From Maritalea porphyrae (lineage in GTDB: Bacteria > Pseudomonadota > Alphaproteobacteria > Rhizobiales > Devosiaceae): a stretch of 64,000 nucleotides of DNA. Below, piece after piece: positions 51,815 through 59,885 of this stretch (positions are counted from its first letter, which is position 1; every line of letters starts with the position of its first letter). Location of the stretch: contig NZ_JAPWGX010000001.1 in the NCBI RefSeq assembly GCF_027213965.1, positions 496,001 to 560,000 of the forward strand, given 5' to 3'. The position numbers and the translations under genes were made by a program. Below the pieces are notes generated by a model, which saw nothing but the letters and a program-made list of their open reading frames with translations, had not been told where the DNA came from and did no database searches.

Positions 51815-53021
51815 CCACCAGCGCCTCCAACTTCGACAGTTTGGCCGGCGGCAAACTAATTTCCGCACCTGGAATGCCACCAGTGAGCAAAGTCGCATGA
51901 ACCTGGCTCAAACCAACAGATGCAGCACCGATCAGCGCTGCGCGGCCACCCAAACCGCTTATCCCAAGTTCCGTAGTGGATCGAGAAATGCGTGCCAGTT
52001 GCAGTTTAACGCGCTCAAAGAGTTCCGTGCGTCGACCGATGGAGCCGCCAAAGATGATTTGCTCGGGATCGGTAATCGCCATAATTGTCGCACATGCTCG
52101 CGCGACCTCTTTGGCCACACTATCAAGTACAATTCGTGCATTCTCATCTTCATTAAGTCGGTCAAATATTTCCGGGACCTGAAGTTGCTCGCCGGTCAGT
52201 TTTTTGTAGTGGGCTCGAATGGCGTCCGTCGCGGTTGCGCGTTCCAACGCACCTTGACGCAAAGACTCTTCATCAAACGGGTCAGCGCCAAAAGGAAGGT
52301 AACCAAGTTCACCGGCAGATCCGTTTTTACCACGAACCAATTCTCCACCGACCATGATGCCCGCACCAATGCCGGTTCCAATCGCAATATAGGCGATGTC
52401 ATCAAATCCATGGCCGATGCCACCCCAATGTTCGCCAAGAACAGCAAGATTGACATCGTTCTCGACGATAACATCAACGCCTAGTTCGGCCCGTAATTCA
52501 CCGTTAAAATCGATCTCATCCAGATGAGCAATATTTGGCGCCATAAGAACAGCACCCGTTTCAGCGTCAGGCACACCAGGAACCCCAACTACCACCAATC
52601 GTAACTTAGCGAGAGGTAGCTCTCGCTCTGCCATGACGGAACGACAAAGCTCAGCGACTTGCTTCACCACATCTCGGCCTCCGTTTGGGCTGGTCTTCTC
52701 CGAAGCGTCGCCAAATATTGTGCAGGACAAATCCGCAATAGCGACGCGGACATTGGTGCCACCCAAATCAACAGCTGCAACAAAGGCGGCATCTGGCACA
52801 ACTTCGTAATTCATCGCCGCACGACCAACAGAGCCTTTATGAAGACCAACCTGACGAACCCATCCTTCATCTTCGAGCTGTTTTACCACCTCAGAAAGCG
52901 TTTGTTTCGACAATCCCAATCGCTTTGCAATGGCAGCACGCGAAATCGGCCCCTCGTGCGCAATTGTCTCAAAAACACTACACTTATTCAGTTTGCGTAT
53001 ATTGTTCGCTGCTTCGGTCAT
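51807..53021 (-). CDS. ROK-family transcriptional repressor, first gene of its own operon
   Basis: A 404-residue regulator with winged helix ISRAAIAKRLGLSKQTLSEVVKQL and a ROK domain (AAVDLGGTNVRVAIADLS, VENDVNLAVLGEHWGG, IGTGIGAGIMVGGELVRG). The zinc-binding CxCGxxGC motif of ordinary ROK proteins is absent; PFDEESLRQGALERA stands in its place, so it may not bind zinc. The ATG at 53021 is chosen over the TTG one codon upstream. There is no Shine-Dalgarno because a large palindrome reaches to 5 bp before the start. Autoregulation of the whole operon down to 46489 is likely. Confidence 0.88.
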   Translation of the reverse strand: MTEAANNIRKLNKCSVFETIAHEGPISRAAIAKRLGLSKQTLSEVVKQLEDEGWVRQVGLHKGSVGRAAMNYEVVPDAAFVAAVDLGGTNVRVAIADLSCTIFGDASEKTSPNGGRDVVKQVAELCRSVMAERELPLAKLRLVVVGVPGVPDAETGAVLMAPNIAHLDEIDFNGELRAELGVDVIVENDVNLAVLGEHWGGIGHGFDDIAYIAIGTGIGAGIMVGGELVRGKNGSAGELGYLPFGADPFDEESLRQGALERATATDAIRAHYKKLTGEQLQVPEIFDRLNEDENARIVLDSVAKEVARACATIMAITDPEQIIFGGSIGRRTELFERVKLQLARISRSTTELGISGLGGRAALIGAASVGLSQVHATLLTGGIPGAEISLPPAKLSKLEALVDG

Positions 53022-53026
53022 CAAAT

Positions 53027-53083
53027 CAATCTATTAGTTCGGTAAGTTGACGAACTAATAGATTGTGTTTTGAAATTTGTCAA
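53027..53083 (-). promoter_or_regulatory. Promoter and perfect palindromic operator of the ROK operon
   Basis: A perfect inverted repeat with 15-bp arms (53027-53041 and 53051-53065; core TATTAGTTCG) and a 9-bp spacer ends 5 bp before the start codon. On the minus strand TTGACA (53078-53083), a 17-bp spacer and TATTAG (53055-53060) place the -10 inside the distal arm. A ROK dimer bound here would block both RNA polymerase and translation initiation. Confidence 0.72.
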
Positions 53084-53663
53084 GCTACACCAAATTTAAG
53101 GAAGAAAAACATCCGCGAGGCTCACTATAAATTGACGCGGAAGTCCGAAACCCCAGAGTTAAGACACAAAGAAAGTTCCCAACCAATGCTCAGCTTAACA
53201 AGGAAGCTGAAAAGATCGGTACGGATAGGAAAATCTAATCGGTGACCGTAGTCGGTGTAGGTTTGATGTATGAGGGGAGCGTTCATCCGTTTGAACCGAC
53301 AGCTGAGGTTCAGCTAATGTCTGCGTTCCACCCATTGCGGTCCTATCCAAACTCAAAAACTTCACCTGCGAGATGTTGAGCTGGCGCGAAAAAGGGCGCT
53401 TTGGCGCACACAATATCGAGGTTATTGGACTTAACTGGTAATTTGGCTTTGAAAAGTTGAACATCGAGGAATGGAGAACAAGCTCTTTGCGCACCAGCTA
53501 ACCACGACGACTTCAAACCCGGACAACGAGCGACAACACGCTAAACACCCTGACACGGTTCCCATTTTCACCAAGATTTGCCCAATCAAAGACTGAACTT
53601 ATGCCAAAAAGGAAGCACTTGTGTGGCAGCCCGCTGGGGCATGAATTTAAGAAAATGATTGCT
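53084..53663. other. 580-bp stretch of decayed DNA
   Basis: Short frames only, none recognisable, on both strands. It lies between the ROK promoter and the DUF3489 remnant and is probably the eroded left end of an integrated element. Confidence 0.4.
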
Positions 53664-53681
53664 GCCCGGTTTCGGGCTTTT
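53664..53681 (+). terminator. Small terminator-like hairpin before the DUF3489 gene
   Basis: GCCCG-gttt-CGGGC followed by TTTT. A short but canonical intrinsic terminator shape, 48 bp before the DUF3489 start. It may end a lost upstream gene. Confidence 0.5.
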
Positions 53682-53728
53682 CTCGGTGCAAGGTGCTTTC
53701 GCCTTGTTTAGATCGAGAGGAGTTCCAA

Positions 53729-53962
53729 ATGACTAAAGATAACTACCCTTCAAGTAAAACCCAACAACTAGCCCGGCAACTGGCAGAGCCAATCAGGGTC
53801 AAGATGTCCACCATCGTAAATCGACTTGTTTGGCAACCTCAAAGTGTGAGATTAGCAGCGTCTAGATTGCGAAAGGGAGGCGTTGACGTTGCGATGTCCC
53901 GCTCTGTTCGATCTGGAGAGACTGTGTATTCTATTGGAAATGCAAAACCGACGGAGGCTTAG
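53729..53962 (+). CDS. Short DUF3489-like protein (possibly decayed)
   Basis: A 77-residue protein with a good Shine-Dalgarno (GAGAGGAG). The core LVWQPQSVRLAASRLRKGG and the ending SGETVYSIGNAK match the DUF3489 helix-turn-helix motif (WQPHTVRAAISRLRKAG). Full-length relatives are usually 80-200 residues with an N-terminal low-complexity part. In alphaproteobacteria DUF3489 genes stand next to DUF2924 and serine-recombinase genes, and a recombinase remnant does follow here. Function unknown; probably part of the element. Confidence 0.6.
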   Translation: MTKDNYPSSKTQQLARQLAEPIRVKMSTIVNRLVWQPQSVRLAASRLRKGGVDVAMSRSVRSGETVYSIGNAKPTEA

Positions 53963-54047
53963 AATGGTATCCTTGTTGCCCTCCCCTCCTCTGCTTTCTA
54001 AAAGCAATGTTATCGACGAACCAAAGTTCGATTTTGGTGAGCTCTAA

Positions 54048-54323
54048 GGTGAACAAGACAAAACGCTCATCCAAAACCTTGCTATGGCGCATTACTATTT
54101 GAATGAGATAGAGTCCGGAAAGCATATCGATGAGATTGCAACAGCCAGCAACACATCCAAGCGTCGCATCATGCAGATTATCAACCTCGCATTTGTTGCA
54201 CCAGACATTGTGAAGTCGATTTTTCAAGGCAAACAACCGTGCGGCTTAACGACCAAATATCTGCAACGCCACCCGCTCCCGGCTGACTGGCAAGAGCAGC
54301 GGAAAATCATTCAAGCGCTCTAA
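54048..54323 (+). pseudogene. C-terminal remnant of a serine site-specific recombinase
   Basis: The 91-codon frame after an in-frame stop at 54045 contains LIQNLAMAHYYLNEIESGKH, IVKSIFQGKQPCGLTTKYLQ and RHPLPADWQEQRKIIQAL then stop. This is the helix-turn-helix tail of large serine recombinases of alphaproteobacteria (pattern LAPDIVEAILxGxQP and LPLDWxxQR). The catalytic resolvase domain and zinc ribbon are missing, and the DUF2924 gene expected in front is not recognisable. The element cannot move by itself. Confidence 0.65.
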
Positions 54324-54945
54324 CCCACGAGCGATGCACAAATCTAAAACCTGTCAGCCTCAAAAAGCGCAAACGAGACTTTTGCGCAATATGGGCCAGA
54401 TCTTGTTCCACGCAGACGTCTCGCCACGCAGCACCACGAGCTAATGCGCTGAAAAACCTAAATGATTTACAGTCATTCTAACGATATTCTCAAATGCTTG
54501 AAAAGATGGCTGTGGATTTTTTTTATCGCTAACGGGCCTGCGGGGTGTTGTTGTTGATTTCCCGAGGAGTTCATAAAGTGTCGCAATGGAAATACCACAA
54601 AATATCTTTGTATTTCAGTCTATTACCTTGAGGTCCAAACCCCATCCCAACAAAAATGCAAAGTAGATTCCGCGGTTTTGATTGCAATTATATGCACGCA
54701 ACCGCTCGCTCCGAAGCCTATATACAGTTCTGCAATGCGTTAACTGGCTCTCGATTGTCGCTACGCGGGATCGCTTTGTCGTTAAGTGGGATTGTATTGC
54801 GGATATGTGGGACCAGATTGCAGTTGTATACTCTACATTTTCTCATTGGCAGCGACTTGCAAACCAAAACAACCAACAGGGGGATTTGGGAGCGTAAAAC
54901 GTCAAACACTGAACAAACGGTACGTTCTAATTCGAATTGCAGTTG
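54238..54945 (+). repeat. Dispersed degenerate repeat, copy 2 (recombinase tail and flank)
   Basis: Direct-orientation partner of 35818-36285. It begins within the recombinase tail (TTKYLQRHPLPADW versus TKYLQRHSLSANW in copy 1) and extends about 620 bp beyond the stop. Shared blocks include GATTCCGCGGTTTTGATTGC, CTCATTGGCAGCGACTTGCA and GGTACGTTCTA. Copy 2 is longer through 140 bp after the stop and extra tandem units at 54751-54812. The two copies bracket 18.4 kb with the polyol and RbsABC-like operons. Confidence 0.8.
54751..54812 (+). repeat. Three imperfect tandem units of about 21 bp
   Basis: Units 54751-54770, 54771-54791 and 54792-54812 share the pattern TTGTCG-TA-G-GGGA (for example GTCGCTACGCGGGA and GTCGTTAAGTGGGA). 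A weaker fourth unit may precede them. Copy 1 retains only one (GTCACTAAGTGGGC). They could be protein-binding iterons of the recombinase element or part of its attachment region. Confidence 0.55.
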
Positions 54946-55269
54946 AAAATAAACCCGTTTGAGGATGAGTAGCGAGCTGTGTGGATTAGCTGAAGTTCGA
55001 TGTTGGCTTTGCGGACAAACCGACCAAGCTCAATAACTACATAATCTTTGAGCTTGGGCGGAGAACGGAACTTCATCAAAAGTGCTAGGCAAAACCGAAC
55101 GGTCGTTGAAGCAGACGTACGTTGATTAGAATACTTGTAGCCCACACCACCATGAACGCAAACCATCCCTTCAAAAGTGGAGATCGAAACGGCAAGCTGT
55201 TGCCGAATTTGTTTTTCAAGTTGTTGATTAGCGAACAGTGGGTACACCTCCGTCGAAAACAGTCGCCGT
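54946..55269. other. Spacer between the repeat and mmsA
   Basis: About 320 bp with one open frame on the minus strand that runs into the mmsA 3' end. It has no recognisable domain, and I judge it noncoding. No clear terminator for mmsA was found. Confidence 0.4.
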
Positions 55270-56769
55270 TTACCCCAGTGTTGGCATAGAGAATTGCGCG
55301 TCATTTCGCACGCCAGTTGGCCACCGGCTAGTGGTGGTTTTCATTTTGGTGTAAAAACGAACGCCTTCCATGCCATGCATATGGTGATCGCCAAACAGTG
55401 AGTTTTTCCAGCCACCAAAACTGTAAAAGGCCATTGGCACAGGAATGGGCACGTTGATGCCTACCATGCCAACTTCAATATCTTGGCTGAACGAGCGTGC
55501 AGTATCGCCATCCCGCGTGAAGATGGAAACGCCATTTGCATATTCATGTCCGTGGATCACTTCAACGGCTTCGGCATAAGATTTGGTGCGCACTACCGTT
55601 AGTACTGGGCCGAATATTTCTTCTTTATAGATCGTCATATCTGTGGTGGCGTTGTCGAACAGGGAGCCGCCGATGAAATATCCGTTTTCGTGTCCATCAG
55701 GTTTTGTGAGGTCCCGGCCGTCAACCACCAACTCAGCACCCTCTTGAACGCCTTGGTCGATATATGAGGTAACTTTTTGGAGGTGTTCACCAGTCACAAG
55801 CGGACCCATTTCCATGCCCGGTGTTAGGGATGGTCCAACTTTGAGCGCCTTAATTTTGGGAACGAGTTTGGCGATCAATGCGTCAGCTACAGCATCCGTA
55901 ACCGGCACAGCAACCGAAATTGCCATGCAGCGTTCGCCAGCTGACCCAAAAGCCGCACCCATCAGGGCGTTGGCCGCCATATCCAAATCTGCGTCCTGCA
56001 TAATGAGCATGTGGTTTTTAGCACCACCAAGGGCTTGCACGCGTTTGCCATTGGCCGTGCCTTTCTGGTGGATATATTGGGCAATTGGGGTGGAGCCCAC
56101 AAAGCTGATGGCTTTAACGTCAGGATGCTCAAGCAATGCATCCACCGCAACTTTGTCGCCATTGACCACATTAAACACACCGTCCGGCAGACCTGCCTCT
56201 TTTAACCATTGTGCAATCAATATCGGCGCGGAAGGGTCGCGCTCACTGGGTTTGAGAATAAACGTATTCCCCGTTGCCAATGCTACAGGAAACATCCACA
56301 TGGGAACCATGGTTGGAAAGTTAAATGGGGTGATACCTGCAACCACGCCAAGGGCTTGACGCACCATGTGGCTATCAACGCCAGTGCCCACATTTTCTGA
56401 AAACTCGCCCTTGATCAGGTGTGGGATGCCAGTTGCAAATTCAACAACTTCTAAACCGCGCGTAACTTCACCTTGCGCATCGTCAAATGTTTTGCCGTGC
56501 TCATTGGAAACCACTTGTGCCAATTCGTCCAATCGATCCCACAGGATTGATTTGAACTTGTCCAAAATTCGAGCGCGTCGAAGAGCTGGCGTTTTCGACC
56601 AAGCAGGCCATGCAGCTTTTGCAGCAGCAACAGCCACATCAACCTCATCAACACTCGCCAAGGATACCCTTCCAGACACCTCGCCAGTTGATGGATTAAA
56701 GACGTCTTTGGATTGCCCTGAAGTTCCTGCAATCACATTATTTGAAATGAAGTGACCAATCTCGATCAT
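55270..56769 (-). CDS. mmsA: CoA-acylating methylmalonate-semialdehyde dehydrogenase
   Basis: A 499-residue aldehyde dehydrogenase that converts (methyl)malonate semialdehyde to propionyl- or acetyl-CoA with NAD and CoA. MmsA marks: [38 protein letters not shown] and catalytic Cys in [15 protein letters not shown]. Length and C-terminal [20 protein letters not shown] are typical. The start has GAAGGAAT upstream. It follows the DapA-family gene on the same strand after 144 bp. It may serve beta-alanine, valine or inositol-derived semialdehydes. Confidence 0.93.
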   Translation of the reverse strand: MIEIGHFISNNVIAGTSGQSKDVFNPSTGEVSGRVSLASVDEVDVAVAAAKAAWPAWSKTPALRRARILDKFKSILWDRLDELAQVVSNEHGKTFDDAQGEVTRGLEVVEFATGIPHLIKGEFSENVGTGVDSHMVRQALGVVAGITPFNFPTMVPMWMFPVALATGNTFILKPSERDPSAPILIAQWLKEAGLPDGVFNVVNGDKVAVDALLEHPDVKAISFVGSTPIAQYIHQKGTANGKRVQALGGAKNHMLIMQDADLDMAANALMGAAFGSAGERCMAISVAVPVTDAVADALIAKLVPKIKALKVGPSLTPGMEMGPLVTGEHLQKVTSYIDQGVQEGAELVVDGRDLTKPDGHENGYFIGGSLFDNATTDMTIYKEEIFGPVLTVVRTKSYAEAVEVIHGHEYANGVSIFTRDGDTARSFSQDIEVGMVGINVPIPVPMAFYSFGGWKNSLFGDHHMHGMEGVRFYTKMKTTTSRWPTGVRNDAQFSMPTLG

Positions 56770-56913
56770 ATCGGTATTCCTTCGTGAGTTGGCTATTTAG
56801 TGGGTTTGTACGTTTGGTGCTGTTTCTCCGGTGAGGGAAACCGAACAGGCGTTTTGGTCTGGCAAAGCGCGAAGTCTTTACCGGCCATCACTAGTGTCAA
56901 AAATCTGCGCAAA

Positions 56914-57894
56914 TTATTCGTTTTCTCTCAGTACTAAGGGCTGTTTCTGCAGACCACAGTTTTCGAATTCATGGCGGGTGATAGCTTTTTCTTCGTCTGT
57001 AAGTTCCAACATTGGGTGTCGGACAAATCCTCCTGCTTGCCCTAAGAGTTCTTGCCAGTACTTGCCATGCGCCTGTGGTTTGCCAGCAGGTTTGGATTTG
57101 CGTATTGCTTCACGAACAGGATCAAGACTGTCACATACACGACGGGCTTCTACAAAGTTTCCGTCAAACGCCAGCTTCGTATACTCGTGCATACGTTTAT
57201 CGTTCTTAGTTTGAAGCTGATATGGTGGTGAAGAACAAAGGTAGAGCTTCCAACCCAATTCTTCCACATTGTCCAACCACTCATCTTCAGACGAAGTTGA
57301 AACATGTATTTTGTCGCCAATCATACGCGATAGCCGTTTGTACATTTCACGCGGAACAGAGTATTTGATTGCAACAATATTGGGCAGCTCCGCTATACGC
57401 GCACAGGTCTCTGGTTCCATAAGATAACCGCTGTCCGGGTGGCTCCACATTGCAATGCCAATATCGAGATTGTCGCAGAGGTATTTGTAGTAATTGTATA
57501 GGACTTCGTCCCGATCTTGGCAAAAGCTCAATACCGGTGCGTGAACAACAATGTAATCTGCGCCACAATTCTGCGCGTGTAGCGCAAGTTCAAGCACTGT
57601 AGTTACGTTTTGATCGGACGCCGACATGATTGTGCCGGCTTTGTCGCCACACTCTTCGACTGCTATTTCAAAATTTCGTTTACGTTCCTCCAGCGACATC
57701 GAAAAGAACTCGCCCTGTTTACCCGCAATAAATAGACCTTGAATGTCCAGATCATCAATCCAATGGCGAATGTTTGAACGTAGCCCAATTTCATTAAGTG
57801 CTCCATCAGCTTCGAAAGGGTTCAAAGCCGCTGCCCATATGCCGTTCATGTTTTCGCGTGCGTAGTCTTTTGCATCAAGTTTTGAGTATTTCAT
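56914..57894 (-). CDS. Atypical dihydrodipicolinate synthase/N-acetylneuraminate lyase family protein
   Basis: A 326-residue TIM-barrel aldolase-fold protein with the Schiff-base Lys177 in NIVAIKYSVP. Other catalytic positions are changed: the usual TTGE is KQGE (Lys59, Gln60) in IAGKQGEFFSMSLEER, and the proton-relay Tyr of YNVP is Trp150 in IAMWSHPDSG. It is therefore not a lysine-biosynthetic DapA but likely a lyase or dehydratase on another 2-oxo acid. The ATG at 57894 begins the conserved N-terminus. Divergent from aspartate dehydrogenase and upstream of mmsA, so probably part of one catabolic module. Confidence 0.78.
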   Translation of the reverse strand: MKYSKLDAKDYARENMNGIWAAALNPFEADGALNEIGLRSNIRHWIDDLDIQGLFIAGKQGEFFSMSLEERKRNFEIAVEECGDKAGTIMSASDQNVTTVLELALHAQNCGADYIVVHAPVLSFCQDRDEVLYNYYKYLCDNLDIGIAMWSHPDSGYLMEPETCARIAELPNIVAIKYSVPREMYKRLSRMIGDKIHVSTSSEDEWLDNVEELGWKLYLCSSPPYQLQTKNDKRMHEYTKLAFDGNFVEARRVCDSLDPVREAIRKSKPAGKPQAHGKYWQELLGQAGGFVRHPMLELTDEEKAITRHEFENCGLQKQPLVLRENE

Positions 57895-58113
57895 TTGTAC
57901 ATCTCTTTCAAAGACCCAGTTTCGCGGTCCGGCGCCTTGACCGACTAACAAGTCTTGGCATTAGGCAAATTTGCGCGCTTGTGTGCTGTCCAATTGATCA
58001 TGGAAGAGCGCGTTGCGGTAATACAAAGACCGAAACCTGATATAAGCAAAATGGATATCTAGAGACACTGATTGCGCGATATGTTGATATTGGATGCTTG
58101 CGAAGGAGATCTG

Positions 58114-58893
58114 ATGAGTATTGCTATTTTGGGCGATGGGGCCATCTCTGCATTTGTTAGAAAACAGCTAGCAGTTCATAAAATTGAGGTGCGTACGCTT
58201 TTGGTGAGACAAGGCAGCCATGTAAAGGATGGCGATAGTTGTCTCCGCGTTTCTGACGTCGCCGATCTTCCAGCAGATACAAAATTGCTTGTTGATTGTG
58301 CTGGTCACGAAGGTCTTCGTGAGCATGGTGTAAAAGCATTAGCGTCAGGAATTGATGTGTTGACGATTTCTATTGGGGCATTGGCCAACAAAGAATTCGA
58401 GGCTGAATTGATGAACGCCGCAGTGCGAGGTAACGCGAAACTACAACTAGCAAGTGGCGCGATCGGCGCACTCGATGCACTTCGTGCTGCTAGCACGGGC
58501 ACACTAACTCGCGTAAATTACATAGGCCGCAAGCCTGCACTTGGGTGGTTCGGCTCACCAGCGGAGGACAAAATCGACCTTGCTAACCTCGCAAAAGCGA
58601 CTGTTCATTTCGCTGGCACTGCGCGCGAAGCCGCACTAGCTTATCCAAAGAATGCAAACGTTGCTGCGTCGGTTGCAATATCTTCACTTGGGTTTGATAA
58701 AACCACTGTAGAATTAATTGCTGACCCTGAGATAAACGCCAATACGCACGAAATTGAGGCTCATGGGGATTTTGGTGAGATGCGATTTTCCATTTCAGGC
58801 AAATGCTTGCCTGACAATCCGCGAAGTTCTGCATTGGCGGCGATGAGTGTCGTAGCTGCCATTTTAGAAGAACGCAGACTGATAAAGTTCTAG
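58114..58893 (+). CDS. nadX: L-aspartate dehydrogenase-like protein (NadX family)
   Basis: A 259-residue NAD(P)-dependent enzyme. Rossmann start MSIAILGDGAIS, LLVDCAGHEGLREHGVKALA, SGAIGALDALRAAS and the C-terminal domain with PKNANVAASVAISSLGFDKT and EIEAHGDFGEMRFSISG match NadX/DUF108. These enzymes interconvert aspartate and iminoaspartate/oxaloacetate. The ATG at 58114 follows AAGGAGA. The gene sits with a LysR, aldehyde dehydrogenase and TRAP transporter rather than NAD-biosynthesis genes, suggesting catabolism of aspartate or an analogue. Confidence 0.85.
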   Translation: MSIAILGDGAISAFVRKQLAVHKIEVRTLLVRQGSHVKDGDSCLRVSDVADLPADTKLLVDCAGHEGLREHGVKALASGIDVLTISIGALANKEFEAELMNAAVRGNAKLQLASGAIGALDALRAASTGTLTRVNYIGRKPALGWFGSPAEDKIDLANLAKATVHFAGTAREAALAYPKNANVAASVAISSLGFDKTTVELIADPEINANTHEIEAHGDFGEMRFSISGKCLPDNPRSSALAAMSVVAAILEERRLIKF

Positions 58894-58902
58894 GAGCAAA
58901 AC

Positions 58903-59850
58903 TTGGCTGCAAAATATAGTAGGATCGTTGATCGTGCCCTTACAAGACTGAAGCTGAAACAGCTCCGCCTTTTAGTCGCTGTAGGAAAGCACGGAAACAT
59001 CCAGGCCGCAGCCAGAGAGCTACATGTGTCTCAGCCTGCTGCAACCAAAATGATTCAAGAGTTAGAATTAGATTTTGAGGTAAAACTTTTCGAACGCACC
59101 AACCGAGGGGTCATACCAACGGTCTACGGAGAGGCGATGATCCGTCATGGAAAACTCATTTTTGCTCAGATTTCAAACGCTGCTCAAGAGCTTGATGATC
59201 TGACCGAGGGAACGAGTGGCCGCGTCGTTATTGGCACCTTGCTAGCAGCTTCCTCTCAGTTACTGCCACTGGCAATTGAACAGGTTTTGAGCAAACGTCC
59301 CAATGTCACCATTAAGGTTGTTGAGGGCACAAATGAAGTGCTAATGCCCGGCCTTAGGGCAGGCGAAATCGACCTCATCGTTGGAAGGCTGCCCATCCAT
59401 CGTCATCGCGATAAGCTGGCGCAAATCCCATTGTTCAGTGAGCGTATTCAACTGTTGGTTGGCAGTTCCCACCCGCTTTGCAAAAAAACCAATGTTACTT
59501 TCAATGATTTGAAAAATTACGGCTGGATTTTACCGCCGATTGAGACTTCTCTGCGCAGCCAGATTGATCGATATTTTGTCGATATGGAGCAGTACCACCC
59601 GCCGGTTACAATCGAATCCGTTTCCTACTTAACAAATAGAGGTTTGTTAGCGGGAAACAGCAATTTGATCGCCGTTATGCCAGCGCATATTGCTACCCAT
59701 GATGTTCGATTGGGTTTGCTGCAGTATTTGTCGTTCAAGCTGCCATTTGAAACCGGATCGGTCGGCATTTCTTATCGCGGTGAAGATCAATTGTCGCCTG
59801 CTGGAAACGCCGTACTATCTGCGCTTTCAAGCGTAGCAGAAACACTATAG
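58903..59850 (+). CDS. LysR-type regulator (GbpR/CbbR-like)
   Basis: A 315-residue LTTR with helix-turn-helix QAAARELHVSQPAATKMIQELE and an effector domain (GRVVIGTLLAASSQLLPLAI, LRAGEIDLIVGRLPIHRHRD) like galactose-binding-regulator GbpR. It starts with TTG at 58903, 6 bp after TAGGAGC; no nearby ATG fits. It follows nadX by 9 bp and is probably cotranscribed, convergent with the aldehyde dehydrogenase gene. Confidence 0.88.
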   Translation: MAAKYSRIVDRALTRLKLKQLRLLVAVGKHGNIQAAARELHVSQPAATKMIQELELDFEVKLFERTNRGVIPTVYGEAMIRHGKLIFAQISNAAQELDDLTEGTSGRVVIGTLLAASSQLLPLAIEQVLSKRPNVTIKVVEGTNEVLMPGLRAGEIDLIVGRLPIHRHRDKLAQIPLFSERIQLLVGSSHPLCKKTNVTFNDLKNYGWILPPIETSLRSQIDRYFVDMEQYHPPVTIESVSYLTNRGLLAGNSNLIAVMPAHIATHDVRLGLLQYLSFKLPFETGSVGISYRGEDQLSPAGNAVLSALSSVAETL

Positions 59851-59885
59851 CCACCCCGGTTTCAGCGGCTTGCCAGATGCACAGC

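Noticed and set aside
54927-55304. 125-codon open frame on the minus strand
   Set aside because: Runs from within mmsA into the repeat region, has no recognisable motif and no start signal; treated as noncoding.
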